64,000 nt of DNA. It comes from PALSA-505 sp036496025 (GTDB lineage Bacteria > Actinomycetota > Actinomycetes > Streptosporangiales > Streptosporangiaceae). Positions within the stretch are counted from its first letter, which is position 1. Every line of letters starts with the position of its first letter. The notes under the pieces were generated by a model. It was not told where the DNA came from. It ran no database searches and was given only the letters and a program-made list of their open reading frames with translations. Of this stretch, positions 34,458 to 42,049 are shown piece by piece. Position numbers and translations under genes: made by a program. The stretch covers positions 1-64,000 of the forward strand of contig DASXLW010000120.1 of NCBI GenBank assembly GCA_036496025.1. The letters run 5' to 3'.

Positions 34458-36470
34458 ATGACGCAGGTGGCGCCCTACGGCACGTGGGCATCCCCGATCA
34501 CGGCGGCCGATGTCGCCGGCGAGGATGCCCGGCCGGGCTGGCCCGGATGGGTTTCCGGAGATCTCTGGTGGACCGAGTCGCGGCCGAACGAAGGGGGGCG
34601 GGTCACTCTCATGAGGCGCCGGGCCTCGCCCGGGGCGAGCCCGGACGGGGCCGAGGCGGTCGAGGAGATGCTGCCCGCGCCGTGGTACGTCCGCAGCCGG
34701 GTGATCGAGTACGGCGGTCATCCGTGGGCGGCTCGGCCGGCCGGGGGCCCGGGGCCGGTGGTGTTCGCCAACTGGGCCGATCAGCGGCTGTACCGGGTGG
34801 AGCCGGAGGCGCCGGGTAGCGAGCCCCGGCCGGTCAGCCCGGTTCCCGAGATCAGCGAGGGCATGCGGTTCGCCGACCTGTTCATTCACCCCGAACTCGA
34901 TGAGGTCTGGTGCGTACGGGAGACCCGCACCGGGCCCGCGCCGACCGACGTCACCCGGGACATCGTCGCGGTCCCGCTGGACGGTTCGGCGGCCGAAGAT
35001 CCCCGGCTGATCCGCGTGCTGGCTGCCAGCCACCACTTCCTGTGCTGCCCGCGGCTGTCCCCGGACGGCGAGTGGCTGTCCTGGATCGGCTGGGATCACC
35101 CGTCGATGCCGTGGGACGAGACGGTGCTGTGCGTGGCCGAGGTGACGGCCGGCCAGGCCAGCTCGGCGAAGGTGGTGGCGGGCGGCGGCCGCCAGGCGAT
35201 CGTGCAGGCCGAGTGGGCGGGCCCGCGGACCCTGGTCTACGTGAACGACCCCGACGGCTGGTGGAACCTGTACCGGCTCGAGCTCCCGTCCGGCGAGCCG
35301 GAAGCCCCGTACCCGCAAGCACTGTGCCAGCGGGAGGAGGAGTTCGGCGGGGCGATGTGGCAGCTCGGCCAGCGGTGGCTGGCGCCGCTGGCGGACGGGA
35401 CGATCGCGGCCGTACACGGCCGCGGCGCGAGCCAGCTGTCCATCCTCGGCGCGGACGGCGTGCTGCGGGCCGTCCACTCGCCCTACACCGAATGGGCGTC
35501 GTGCCTGACAGCGTCCGGCACCGAGGTCGCCTCGGTGGCGGCGAGCCCGCAGCGCCCCCATGAGGTCGTCCGGGTCGATGCCGTCAGCGGCGAGATCAGC
35601 GTGGTGCGTGCCGCCCCGGCCGGCGCGGCCGATCCGGCCTACCTGCCGCAGCCGCAGGCCCGCGCGGTCCGGGCCTCCGACGGGCGCGACATACACGCCA
35701 CCGTGTACCCGCCGCGCAACCCGGCCTTTACCGGGCCGCCGGACCAGCCGCCCCCGTACGTGGTGTTCGTGCACGGGGGGCCGACCGGCCGCACGTCGAT
35801 GGCCTACGACCTGGAGATCAGCTATTTCACCAGCCGCGGCATCGGCGTCGCCGAGGTGAACTACGGCGGGTCCACCGGGTACGGCCGGGCCTACCGGGAA
35901 CGGCTGGTGCACAACTGGGGCCTGGTGGATACCGCCGACTGCGCAGAGGTCGCCAGGGCCCTGGCCGCCGAGGGCACCGCGGACGGCAGCCGCCTGGCCA
36001 TCCGCGGCGGCAGCGCCGGCGGCTGGACCACGGCCTGCTCGATCGTCACCGACGGCACCTACCAGGGCGGGGTCATCTACTACCCGATCCTCGACCTGGC
36101 GGGCTGGCGGACCGGTGAGACGCACGATTTCGAGTCCCAGTACCTGGAAAGCCTCGTCGGACCGTGGCCAGAGGCCAGCGCGGCGTACCACGACCGGTCT
36201 CCGGTCAACCGCGCCGATCACCTCAGCGCGCCGTTCCTGCTGCTGCAGGGGCTGGAGGACGTGATCTGCCCGCCGCTGCAGGCCGACCGTTTCCTCGACC
36301 GGGTGGCCGGGCGCGGCATCCCGCACGCCTACCTGGCCTTCGAGGGGGAGCAGCACGGGTTCCGGCGGGCCGAGACGATCGTCGCGGCGCTCGAGGCGGA
36401 GCTGTCCTTCCTCGGCCAGGTGCTGGGCTTCGAGCCACCGGACGTGCCGCGCCTCCGGCTGGTCACGTGA
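34458..36470 (+). CDS. S9 prolyl oligopeptidase family peptidase
   Basis: A 670-residue protein: an N-terminal beta-propeller (to about residue 420) and a C-terminal alpha/beta hydrolase domain. The triad is Ser in IRGGSAGGWTT, Asp in LQGLEDVICPP and His in EGEQHGFRRA. VFVHGGPTGR is the oxyanion segment. Similar to acylaminoacyl-peptidases (S9C). No signal peptide. Its stop overlaps the S66 gene as GTGA. Confidence 0.94.
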   Translation: MTQVAPYGTWASPITAADVAGEDARPGWPGWVSGDLWWTESRPNEGGRVTLMRRRASPGASPDGAEAVEEMLPAPWYVRSRVIEYGGHPWAARPAGGPGPVVFANWADQRLYRVEPEAPGSEPRPVSPVPEISEGMRFADLFIHPELDEVWCVRETRTGPAPTDVTRDIVAVPLDGSAAEDPRLIRVLAASHHFLCCPRLSPDGEWLSWIGWDHPSMPWDETVLCVAEVTAGQASSAKVVAGGGRQAIVQAEWAGPRTLVYVNDPDGWWNLYRLELPSGEPEAPYPQALCQREEEFGGAMWQLGQRWLAPLADGTIAAVHGRGASQLSILGADGVLRAVHSPYTEWASCLTASGTEVASVAASPQRPHEVVRVDAVSGEISVVRAAPAGAADPAYLPQPQARAVRASDGRDIHATVYPPRNPAFTGPPDQPPPYVVFVHGGPTGRTSMAYDLEISYFTSRGIGVAEVNYGGSTGYGRAYRERLVHNWGLVDTADCAEVARALAAEGTADGSRLAIRGGSAGGWTTACSIVTDGTYQGGVIYYPILDLAGWRTGETHDFESQYLESLVGPWPEASAAYHDRSPVNRADHLSAPFLLLQGLEDVICPPLQADRFLDRVAGRGIPHAYLAFEGEQHGFRRAETIVAALEAELSFLGQVLGFEPPDVPRLRLVT

Positions 36471-37555
36471 GCCTGGAACCGTCCGTGCCGCAGGCGCTGC
36501 GCCCTCCGCCCGGACCCGCGCGGGCCGCGCCGGCCGCGCGACCCAGAGCCGGGCCGCTGGAGCCCGGCCCGGCGCGGACCGGCCCGGCGCACCCCGGGCT
36601 GCTGGCGGCAGGGCGGACGCGGCCGGGTCGGCTGCGGGCCGGCAGCCGCGTGGCCGTGGTCGCGCCGAGCGGCCGCAACGACCCCGGCCTGGTCGCCGGC
36701 GGCTGCCGCCTGCTGTCCGCCTGGGGGCTTGACGTCGAGGTCGCGCCGCACGCGCTCGCCAGCCATCCCGATCTCCGCTACCTGGCCGGAGGAGACGCCG
36801 ACCGGGCCGCCGACCTACAGCGGGCCTGGCTTGACCCGGAAATCGACGCAGTGCTGTGCGCCCGCGGCGGATACGGCGCGCAGCGCATCGTGGACCGGCT
36901 CGACTGGGCCGCGATGGCCGCGGCACCGCCGAAGATCTTCGCCGGGTTCAGCGACATCACCGCGCTGCACGAGGCGTTCGCCCTGCGACTCGGCGTGCCG
37001 ACCCTGCACGCGCCGAACGTCGGCGGCGACTCGTTCACCGCGTTCCCCGATGCACAGCACGGCCTGCGGCGGGCACTGTTCGAGCCCGACCGCCCCGACA
37101 CGCGCGTGCTGGCCTGGGACGGGGCGGACAGGGTGATCCCGGGGCGGGCCGCCGGCCTGACGGCGGGCGGCAACCTCAGCCTGCTCGCGGCCGGCCTGGG
37201 CACGCCGGACGGCAGGCAGCCCGGGCCTTCCGGCCGCGGGTTCGCCGGCTGCATCCTGCTGCTCGAGGACGTCCACGAGGAGGGCTACCGGCTGGACCGG
37301 ATGCTCACCCAGCTGCTGCGCGCCGGGGCGCTGGACGGCGTCCGCGGAATCGCGCTGGGCAGCTGGACCGACTGCGGGCCGCCTGAGACCGTCCGCCGGG
37401 TGATGCAGGACCGGCTCGGCGGGCTGGACGTCCCGGTGGCCTGGGGGCTTCCGTTCGGCCACACCGCCCCCCAGCCCACGATCCCGCTGGGCGTGCCCGC
37501 AGAGCTCGACGCGGGCCTGGGCACGCTGGCTTTTCTTGAGCACGCCGTGGCGTGA
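36467..37555 (+). CDS. S66 LD-carboxypeptidase (LdcA/MccF family)
   Basis: A 362-residue serine peptidase. The nucleophile elbow is FAGFSDITALH, Glu is in LLLEDVHEEGYRLDRML, and His in PFGHTAPQPT. The family contains LdcA, which trims the terminal D-Ala of murein tetrapeptides during recycling, and MccF, which inactivates microcin C. GTG at 36467 makes a Pro/Ala-rich N-terminal extension of about 55 residues before VAVVAPSG. The 3' end is partly duplicated downstream. Confidence 0.92.
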   Translation: MSLEPSVPQALRPPPGPARAAPAARPRAGPLEPGPARTGPAHPGLLAAGRTRPGRLRAGSRVAVVAPSGRNDPGLVAGGCRLLSAWGLDVEVAPHALASHPDLRYLAGGDADRAADLQRAWLDPEIDAVLCARGGYGAQRIVDRLDWAAMAAAPPKIFAGFSDITALHEAFALRLGVPTLHAPNVGGDSFTAFPDAQHGLRRALFEPDRPDTRVLAWDGADRVIPGRAAGLTAGGNLSLLAAGLGTPDGRQPGPSGRGFAGCILLLEDVHEEGYRLDRMLTQLLRAGALDGVRGIALGSWTDCGPPETVRRVMQDRLGGLDVPVAWGLPFGHTAPQPTIPLGVPAELDAGLGTLAFLEHAVA

Positions 37556-37624
37556 CGGCGGGCTCGGGCTTGACGCGGGCCCGGGCACGCTGGCTTTTCG
37601 CGAGCACGTCATGGCATGACAGCG
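37508..37624 (+). repeat. Tandem duplication of the ldcA-like 3' end (64-bp period)
   Basis: The segment from 37508 to about 37560, which holds the last codons and stop of the S66 gene, is repeated at 37572 to about 37624 with few changes (shared core GGGCACGCTGGCTTTTC). The second copy is outside the gene. Confidence 0.75.
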
Positions 37625-37716
37625 GGGCTCTTCCCCGGAGCCCGCCGCGGCGGGAGCCGGAGCATTCCCGGCGCGCGAGTCACCCCGCGTGTCGATCTGA
37701 CTTCGCTCGTCGCATC

Positions 37717-37802
37717 TGTGGATGCCGTTGTGGATGGCCCGGTGGAAAATTCATCACGGTAGGGGATAACAGCCGGGGAGATGTGGATGAGCGTGTGGAT
37801 AA
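37717..37802 (-). promoter_or_regulatory. DnaA-box-like array, copy 1
   Basis: Nine-base TGTGGATAA-like sites in one orientation start at 37717, 37729, 37741, 37761, 37782 and 37794; the first two, fifth and sixth have TGTGGAT exactly, and the sixth is a perfect TGTGGATAA (complement of TTATCCACA). Centre spacings are 12, 12, 20, 21 and 12 bp. Confidence 0.6.
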
Positions 37803-38018
37803 GAAAAATCCTTGAAATTGCCTGCGGAAACCTCTTGTGCTGGACTTGCGGAAGCAGTAGAAATTCCTTGTCGCCGGAAACGGGGACCGGCCGGGGGAGA
37901 CTCCGGCAACGCGGGAAGGACCGGGAAACCGGGAATTCCAGCGGGTTTCTGGCCCTGGTGGCCGGTTGAGCAGCGCTAGAGGCCGAGCAATCGGCAGATC
38001 AGCGCGGCGAGGCCAGGC

Positions 38019-38051
38019 GAGGCCCCTCCATCTCATGCATGGAGGGGCCTC
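38019..38051. terminator. Strong hairpin ending repeat copy 1
   Basis: Arms GAGGCCCCTCCAT and ATGGAGGGGCCTC (13 bp, perfect) enclose the loop CTCATGC. On the plus strand it is followed by GTGTTAT. The same hairpin, with 12-bp arms and the identical loop, ends copy 2. A terminator or RNA 3' end is likely. Confidence 0.6.
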
Positions 38052-38085
38052 GTGTTATCTATGCCCGCATTCGCTCAGGGCTAAT

Positions 38086-38392
38086 CGCACAGGCGCGGGT
38101 ACTCAATTCCCGCGTGGTCGATGGCACATCGCCTCCCCCAAAGGGGAGGCAATCGCACATCGATCTTGGTTCGCCGCCGGCGCAGAACGCGGTCTGGATG
38201 AGGACCTGCCCGGAAGCTCCCGGGCGACCCCAGCAGGGCCGAGGTTTCCAGGCCGGCTCTGACCGTTACCGGTGGGCAGCCGTGCGGATCGGCCGAGCTG
38301 GCCCAGCGACCCGGCCGGCAGAGGTTCGACTCGCCAGGCCGGGGTGGCACCGGACTGCCGGTAAAGGGAGCCTGACGATTCTGTGACCGTCG
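38086..38392. other. Unshared spacer between the repeat copies
   Basis: About 307 bp without a convincing gene. It holds the 8-bp-stem hairpin at 38131-38150. The GGTTCGACTC near 38325 resembles a tRNA T-loop but the flanking bases do not pair. Confidence 0.5.
38131..38150. terminator. Perfect hairpin between the two repeat copies
   Basis: GCCTCCCC-CAAA-GGGGAGGC, an 8-bp stem with a 4-nt loop, flanked by the direct repeats GCACATCG. It lies in the part of the 682-bp unit that is not shared with copy 2. Confidence 0.5.
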
Positions 38393-38398
38393 GCTGGC

Positions 38399-38484
38399 TG
38401 TGGACAGAACTGTGGATGGACCGGTGGAGAATCCTTCGCGTCGGGGGATAACAGCCGGGGAGATGTGGATGGGCGTGTGGACAA
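38399..38484 (-). promoter_or_regulatory. DnaA-box-like array, copy 2
   Basis: Sites start at 38399, 38411, 38423, 38443, 38464 and 38476, each exactly 682 bp from its counterpart in copy 1. The last is TGTGGACAA, the complement of TTGTCCACA, which is the preferred box of Streptomyces DnaA. An AT-rich tract follows immediately. Confidence 0.6.
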
Positions 38485-38701
38485 GAGATTTTTTTGAGAT
38501 TATTGGCGCAAACCTCTTGTGCTGGCCTTCCGGAGAGCTGTAGAAAACTCTTGTCGCCGGAAACGGGGATCGGCCGGGGGAGACCCCGGCAACGCGGGAA
38601 GGACCGGGAAACCGGGAATTCCAGCGGGTTTCTGGCCCCGGTGATCGGTTGAGCGGCGTCAGACACCGAGCAATCGGCAGTTAGCGCGGCAAGACCGGGC
38701 A

Positions 38702-38732
38702 GGGCCCCTCCATCTCATGCATGGAGGGGCCC
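38702..38732. terminator. Strong hairpin ending repeat copy 2
   Basis: Arms GGGCCCCTCCAT and ATGGAGGGGCCC (12 bp, perfect) with the loop CTCATGC, followed by GCCATATTTAT. The outermost base pairs differ from copy 1 in a compensatory way (GGG/CCC against GAGG/CCTC), which supports selection for pairing. Confidence 0.6.
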
Positions 38733-38838
38733 GCCATATTTATGCCGGAATTCGGTCTGGCTAATCCCCGCGGCCGTAATTTCGCCGGCGATGTCTTTCG
38801 TCTTGTCCTTAACGCACCTAATCCCGCAGCCATCCTGC

Positions 38839-39825
38839 TCAGACGCTGGGCCTGCCACCATCCTCGCGCAGCAGCCTGCCGAACCTTCCAAACAACCCAT
38901 CTCCGGCCCGCCCGGCCGCGGCGGAGATGTGCGCCAGCCCGAGGAAACCGTGTACCAGGCCGGGATGGGGCACGAGCAACACGTTGACCCCTGCGCCGCG
39001 CATCAAGCGCGTGAGCGTGCCACCCTCATCGCGCAGCGGGTCGTGTTCGGCGGTAGCGATCACGGTGGGCGGCAGCCCGGCCAGTTCAGCGTGCACCGGG
39101 CTGAGCTCAGCGTCGGCGCGGCGCGCGGGATCGGGGATCCACTGCGCCACCGACCAGCGCACGTCGTCAGCCTCCAGCCCCCACCCATGGCCCTCTTGCC
39201 GGAGGCTGGGCTCGGACAAGGTCATGTCGGCGTTCGGGTACGCCAGCAGCAGCGCCGCCGCTGGCGTCCCGCCGGCCCGCAGCCGGACCGAAGCTAGCAG
39301 GGCGAGCGCGCCGCCCGCGCTGTCACCAGCCAGCCCGATTCCGGCCGCCGCCATCGGGCCGAGCTCATCCGGCCGTCCCAGTGCCCAGCCGAACGCGGTC
39401 ACCGCATCGTCCACCGCCGCCGGCCCGGGATGTTCGGGGGCGCGGCGGTAGTCCACGGCCAGCACGGCCACGTCCGCAATCAGGGCCAGACGACGGCAGA
39501 TGCTGTCGTGCGACTCCAGGTCGCCGAGCACGAAGCCGCCGCCGTGCAGGTAGAGCACCAGCGGACGCGGTTCGGCCGCTGGGCGGTACAACCGCAGCGG
39601 CAGGCCGGGGCGCCCGTCGTCTGCCGTGCTGAGATCCCGTACCAGTGGCAGCGCGGGACCAGGTGGCCTGGCTGCCGCCCGGCGGTGAGAATCCTGCCGC
39701 AGCGCCGCGGCACCGGCCTCACGCCATGACGGACCGTCCGCCTGCCGGACCTCGGCCACCCAACGGGCCAGGCCGGCGTCCGCCAGCCCGGCGAGATCGG
39801 CATCGGTCCCCTCGTCGGCAGGCAC
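38839..39825 (-). CDS. HSL-family alpha/beta hydrolase (esterase/lipase)
   Basis: A 328-residue hydrolase of the hormone-sensitive lipase group (family IV). LVLYLHGGGFVLGD contains the oxyanion HGGG, the nucleophile is in LAGDSAGGALAL, Asp is in ATAEHDPLRDEGG, and His in GLVHGFLGL. GTG at 39825 is a guess that begins VPADEGTDAD; an ATG at 39903 would add 26 residues. Neither has a well-placed ribosome site. It points into the repeat region. Confidence 0.87.
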   Translation of the reverse strand: MPADEGTDADLAGLADAGLARWVAEVRQADGPSWREAGAAALRQDSHRRAAARPPGPALPLVRDLSTADDGRPGLPLRLYRPAAEPRPLVLYLHGGGFVLGDLESHDSICRRLALIADVAVLAVDYRRAPEHPGPAAVDDAVTAFGWALGRPDELGPMAAAGIGLAGDSAGGALALLASVRLRAGGTPAAALLLAYPNADMTLSEPSLRQEGHGWGLEADDVRWSVAQWIPDPARRADAELSPVHAELAGLPPTVIATAEHDPLRDEGGTLTRLMRGAGVNVLLVPHPGLVHGFLGLAHISAAAGRAGDGLFGRFGRLLREDGGRPSV

Positions 39826-39954
39826 GCCTCCATTGAAGCAGCCGCGCACGGCAGTATGTCTGCCCCGGAACGCGGCCCGCGCGAGGTGGTCGTCATCGCG
39901 CATGTCCACGGGAGGCACGCGTGCGCGTCCTGTATGCGGCACCTGCAACTGCCC

Positions 39955-40165
39955 CGGGCCGCGAACGTCACCGGCGCGACGGTGCCGGTGACGTTCGACG
40001 GCGGGAAGACCTGGCGGGCCGCCCGGATGACCGGCGCGACGGCGGTTACGCGGCGGTGTTCCGCGCTCGGCCCGGTGCCCGGGTAGCGCTGCGGACCAGC
40101 GCGTCGGACGCGGCGGGCGGTCCGTCACCGAGACCATCAACTCGCGCCTGCCAGGTCGGCTCCTA
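39955..40165 (+). pseudogene. Remnant of a subtilase C-terminal domain
   Basis: Pieces in three frames join into a typical actinobacterial S8 peptidase tail: VPVTFDGGKTWRAARMTG (frame of 39958), then DGGYAAVFRARPGARVALRT and SASDAAGG (next frame), then SVTETINSRLPGRLL (third frame). At least two frameshifts, near 40035 and 40118, and the loss of the whole catalytic part show that it is dead. It probably marks an old deletion or rearrangement between the esterase and OsmC genes. Confidence 0.55.
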
Positions 40166-40231
40166 GACAAGCGCCTCTCGCGGGCGCGTGCGATCCTGGG
40201 CGGGAGCCCAACCCCGCCGGAAAGGGTGGTC

Positions 40232-40747
40232 ATGGACAGCGATGCCTTGCGCGCCGTGCAGAAGCCTCTCAAGGACGCCTATCGCGAGAATCCGCAGCAG
40301 GCGCTGATCACCCTGGCCGCGCAGGGTCAGCTGGGCGAGGAGAGCGTCAGCTGCTCGGTGACCACCGGGCAGGCGCTCGCGGTCGCCGGTCTGCACCCGG
40401 CCACCGGCGGCGACGGCTCGCTGGCCTGTTCCGGTGACATGCTGCTCCAGGCGCTGGTTGCCTGCGCCGGAGTCACCCTGCGGGCGGTGGCCACGTCGCT
40501 GGAGATCCCGATCGCCGGCGGAGCCGTCCGCGCCGAAGGCGACCTGGATTTCCGCGGCACGCTGGGGGTCAGCAAGGACGCGCCGGTGGGTTTCACGGCG
40601 ATCCGCCTGGGCTTCGAGCTGGATACCGAGGCGACCGCCGAGCAGCTCGACACCCTGCTCAGGCTGACCGAGCGGTACTGCGTGGTCTTCCAGTCGCTGG
40701 CGAACCCGGTCGAGACCAGGGCCACGATCACTGCCCAGCCCGCATAG
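40232..40747 (+). CDS. OsmC-like protein
   Basis: A 171-residue protein of the OsmC/Ohr superfamily. The central LLQALVACAGVTLRAVATSLEIPI holds one Cys, and ERYCVVFQSLANPVE holds the second, the pair that reduces organic hydroperoxides in this family. ATG at 40232 has GGAAAGG six bases before; a GTG at 40226 is an alternative. A peptidase gene follows after 32 bp. Confidence 0.88.
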   Translation: MDSDALRAVQKPLKDAYRENPQQALITLAAQGQLGEESVSCSVTTGQALAVAGLHPATGGDGSLACSGDMLLQALVACAGVTLRAVATSLEIPIAGGAVRAEGDLDFRGTLGVSKDAPVGFTAIRLGFELDTEATAEQLDTLLRLTERYCVVFQSLANPVETRATITAQPA

Positions 40748-40779
40748 CATCCCGAACGGATACCAGCCGGACCAGCACC

Positions 40780-41952
40780 ATGAGAACAGACATGGCGCAG
40801 CGAGCCAGGGATCTCGGCATCGTCGCGGGCACGGGGAACCCCGGGCCGCACAACGCGATCACCGACGTGGCCGGGGTCAGCGTCGGGCACACCACGCTGA
40901 TCAGCGGTGACGGCCCGCTGGTCCCGGGCCGCGGGCCGGTCCGCACCGGCGTGACCGTGGTGCTGCCGCGGACCGAGCGGATCTGGGACCGGCCGGTCTT
41001 CGCCGGCTGTCACACCCTCAACGGCAACGGCGAAGTGACCGGGCTGGAGTGGATCCGGGAGGCCGGGCTGCTCGCCACCCCGGTCGGCCTGACCAGCACG
41101 CACAGCGTGGGCGTGGTACGCGACGCGCTGGCGGCGTGGGAGGCGCGCCAGCGCGGCTACGATCCGGATGCCTGGTCTCTGCCGGTGGTGGGGGAGACCT
41201 GGGACGGGCGGCTGAACGATGCCAGCGGCGGGCATGTCGGCCCGCAGCACGTCCTCGACGCGCTGGCCGCGGCCGCGGCGGGCCCGGTGCCCGAGGGCAA
41301 CGTGGGCGGCGGCACCGGGATGATCTGCCACGGATTCAAGGGCGGGATCGGCACCGCCTCCCGGCTGGTGGAAGACGCTCACGGCCGGCACACCGTCGGT
41401 GTGCTCGTCCAGGCCAACCACGGGTCGCGGGCCGGATTCACGGTCAGCGGCGTGCCGGCCGGGCAGCTGATCGGCCCCGATCGGGTCCCGTTGCCCGGCG
41501 GTCCTTCGGCTGCGCCCGGGCCGGACCCGCGCCCCGGCGCCGGGTCGATCATCGGGATCGTGGCCACCGACACCCCGCTGCTGCCGCACCAGTGCCGGCG
41601 GCTGGCCCAGCGCGCCGTGATCGGCATCGCCAGACTCGGCGCGGTCGGCGAGCACTACAGCGGAGACTTCTTCCTCGCCTTCGCCACCGGCAACGACGGC
41701 ATCCCGGGCGACCACGGGCCGCCGCCCGCGCCGGTGGTGCCGCTGGCCATGCTGCCCGACACAAGGATCACCGGCCTGTTCCGCGCGGTGGCCGAGGCGA
41801 CCGAGGAGGCCGTGCTGAACGCGCTGGTGGCCGCGCGCACCATGACCGGCCGGGACGGGATCACCGCTCACCAGATGCCTGCCGGCGAACTGGCGGCCCT
41901 GCTCGCCGCCCGATCGGCGGCTCCCCCCTCCGCGCCCGCCGACGCCCGCTAG
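40780..41952 (+). CDS. P1/S58 family peptidase (DmpA-like)
   Basis: A 390-residue Ntn-type aminopeptidase/esterase. Members cleave themselves before a Ser that becomes the nucleophile; here that site is GAGSIIGIVATDTPLLPHQ. The N-terminal ITDVAGVSVGHTTL and GLTSTHSVGVVRDAL segments are characteristic. Substrates are N-terminal D- or L-alanine amides or beta-peptides. No signal peptide. It adds to the group of D-amino acid linked peptidases nearby. Confidence 0.92.
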   Translation: MRTDMAQRARDLGIVAGTGNPGPHNAITDVAGVSVGHTTLISGDGPLVPGRGPVRTGVTVVLPRTERIWDRPVFAGCHTLNGNGEVTGLEWIREAGLLATPVGLTSTHSVGVVRDALAAWEARQRGYDPDAWSLPVVGETWDGRLNDASGGHVGPQHVLDALAAAAAGPVPEGNVGGGTGMICHGFKGGIGTASRLVEDAHGRHTVGVLVQANHGSRAGFTVSGVPAGQLIGPDRVPLPGGPSAAPGPDPRPGAGSIIGIVATDTPLLPHQCRRLAQRAVIGIARLGAVGEHYSGDFFLAFATGNDGIPGDHGPPPAPVVPLAMLPDTRITGLFRAVAEATEEAVLNALVAARTMTGRDGITAHQMPAGELAALLAARSAAPPSAPADAR

Positions 41953-42033
41953 CCGGCCATCCGCCGGGGGCAGGCGGCGATCGAAGCGGCGTCCCGGGCG
42001 TCAGCGTTCGGAAATATTGGCTTGCACCCGATT

Positions 42034-42048
42034 GTTAGCGTGTCTAAC
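42034..42048. promoter_or_regulatory. Palindrome next to the start of the fused ABC exporter
   Basis: GTTAG-CGTGT-CTAAC lies directly before the ATG at 42050. No ribosome-binding site is seen, so the mRNA may be leaderless and the palindrome an operator at the transcription start. Confidence 0.35.
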
Positions 42049-42049
42049 T

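Larger units (their letters stand above)
37711..38085. repeat. Duplicated 375-bp element, copy 1
   Basis: Copy 1 of a segment repeated at 38393-38767 with an offset of 682 bp. The two copies are alike over their whole length (about 80 to 85 percent by eye), starting with DnaA-box-like 9-mers, then an AT-richer stretch, a GC-rich middle with the common core GGAAGGACCGGGAAACCGGG, a GNRA hairpin and a strong terminal hairpin. No convincing coding region exists in it. Confidence 0.85.
38393..38767. repeat. Duplicated 375-bp element, copy 2
   Basis: Second copy of the element at 37711-38085. Differences are mostly single-base changes with a few compensating one-base gaps. The AT-rich part is stronger here (GAGATTTTTTTGAGATTATT at 38485-38504). 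Confidence 0.85.

Noticed and set aside
37781..37969. Small open frame in repeat copy 1
   Set aside because: The frame is not kept in copy 2 although the DNA is similar, so the conservation is not for protein.
38290..38370. tRNA-like GGTTCGACTC
   Set aside because: The bases on each side of the would-be T-loop do not pair and no acceptor, D or anticodon arms fit.
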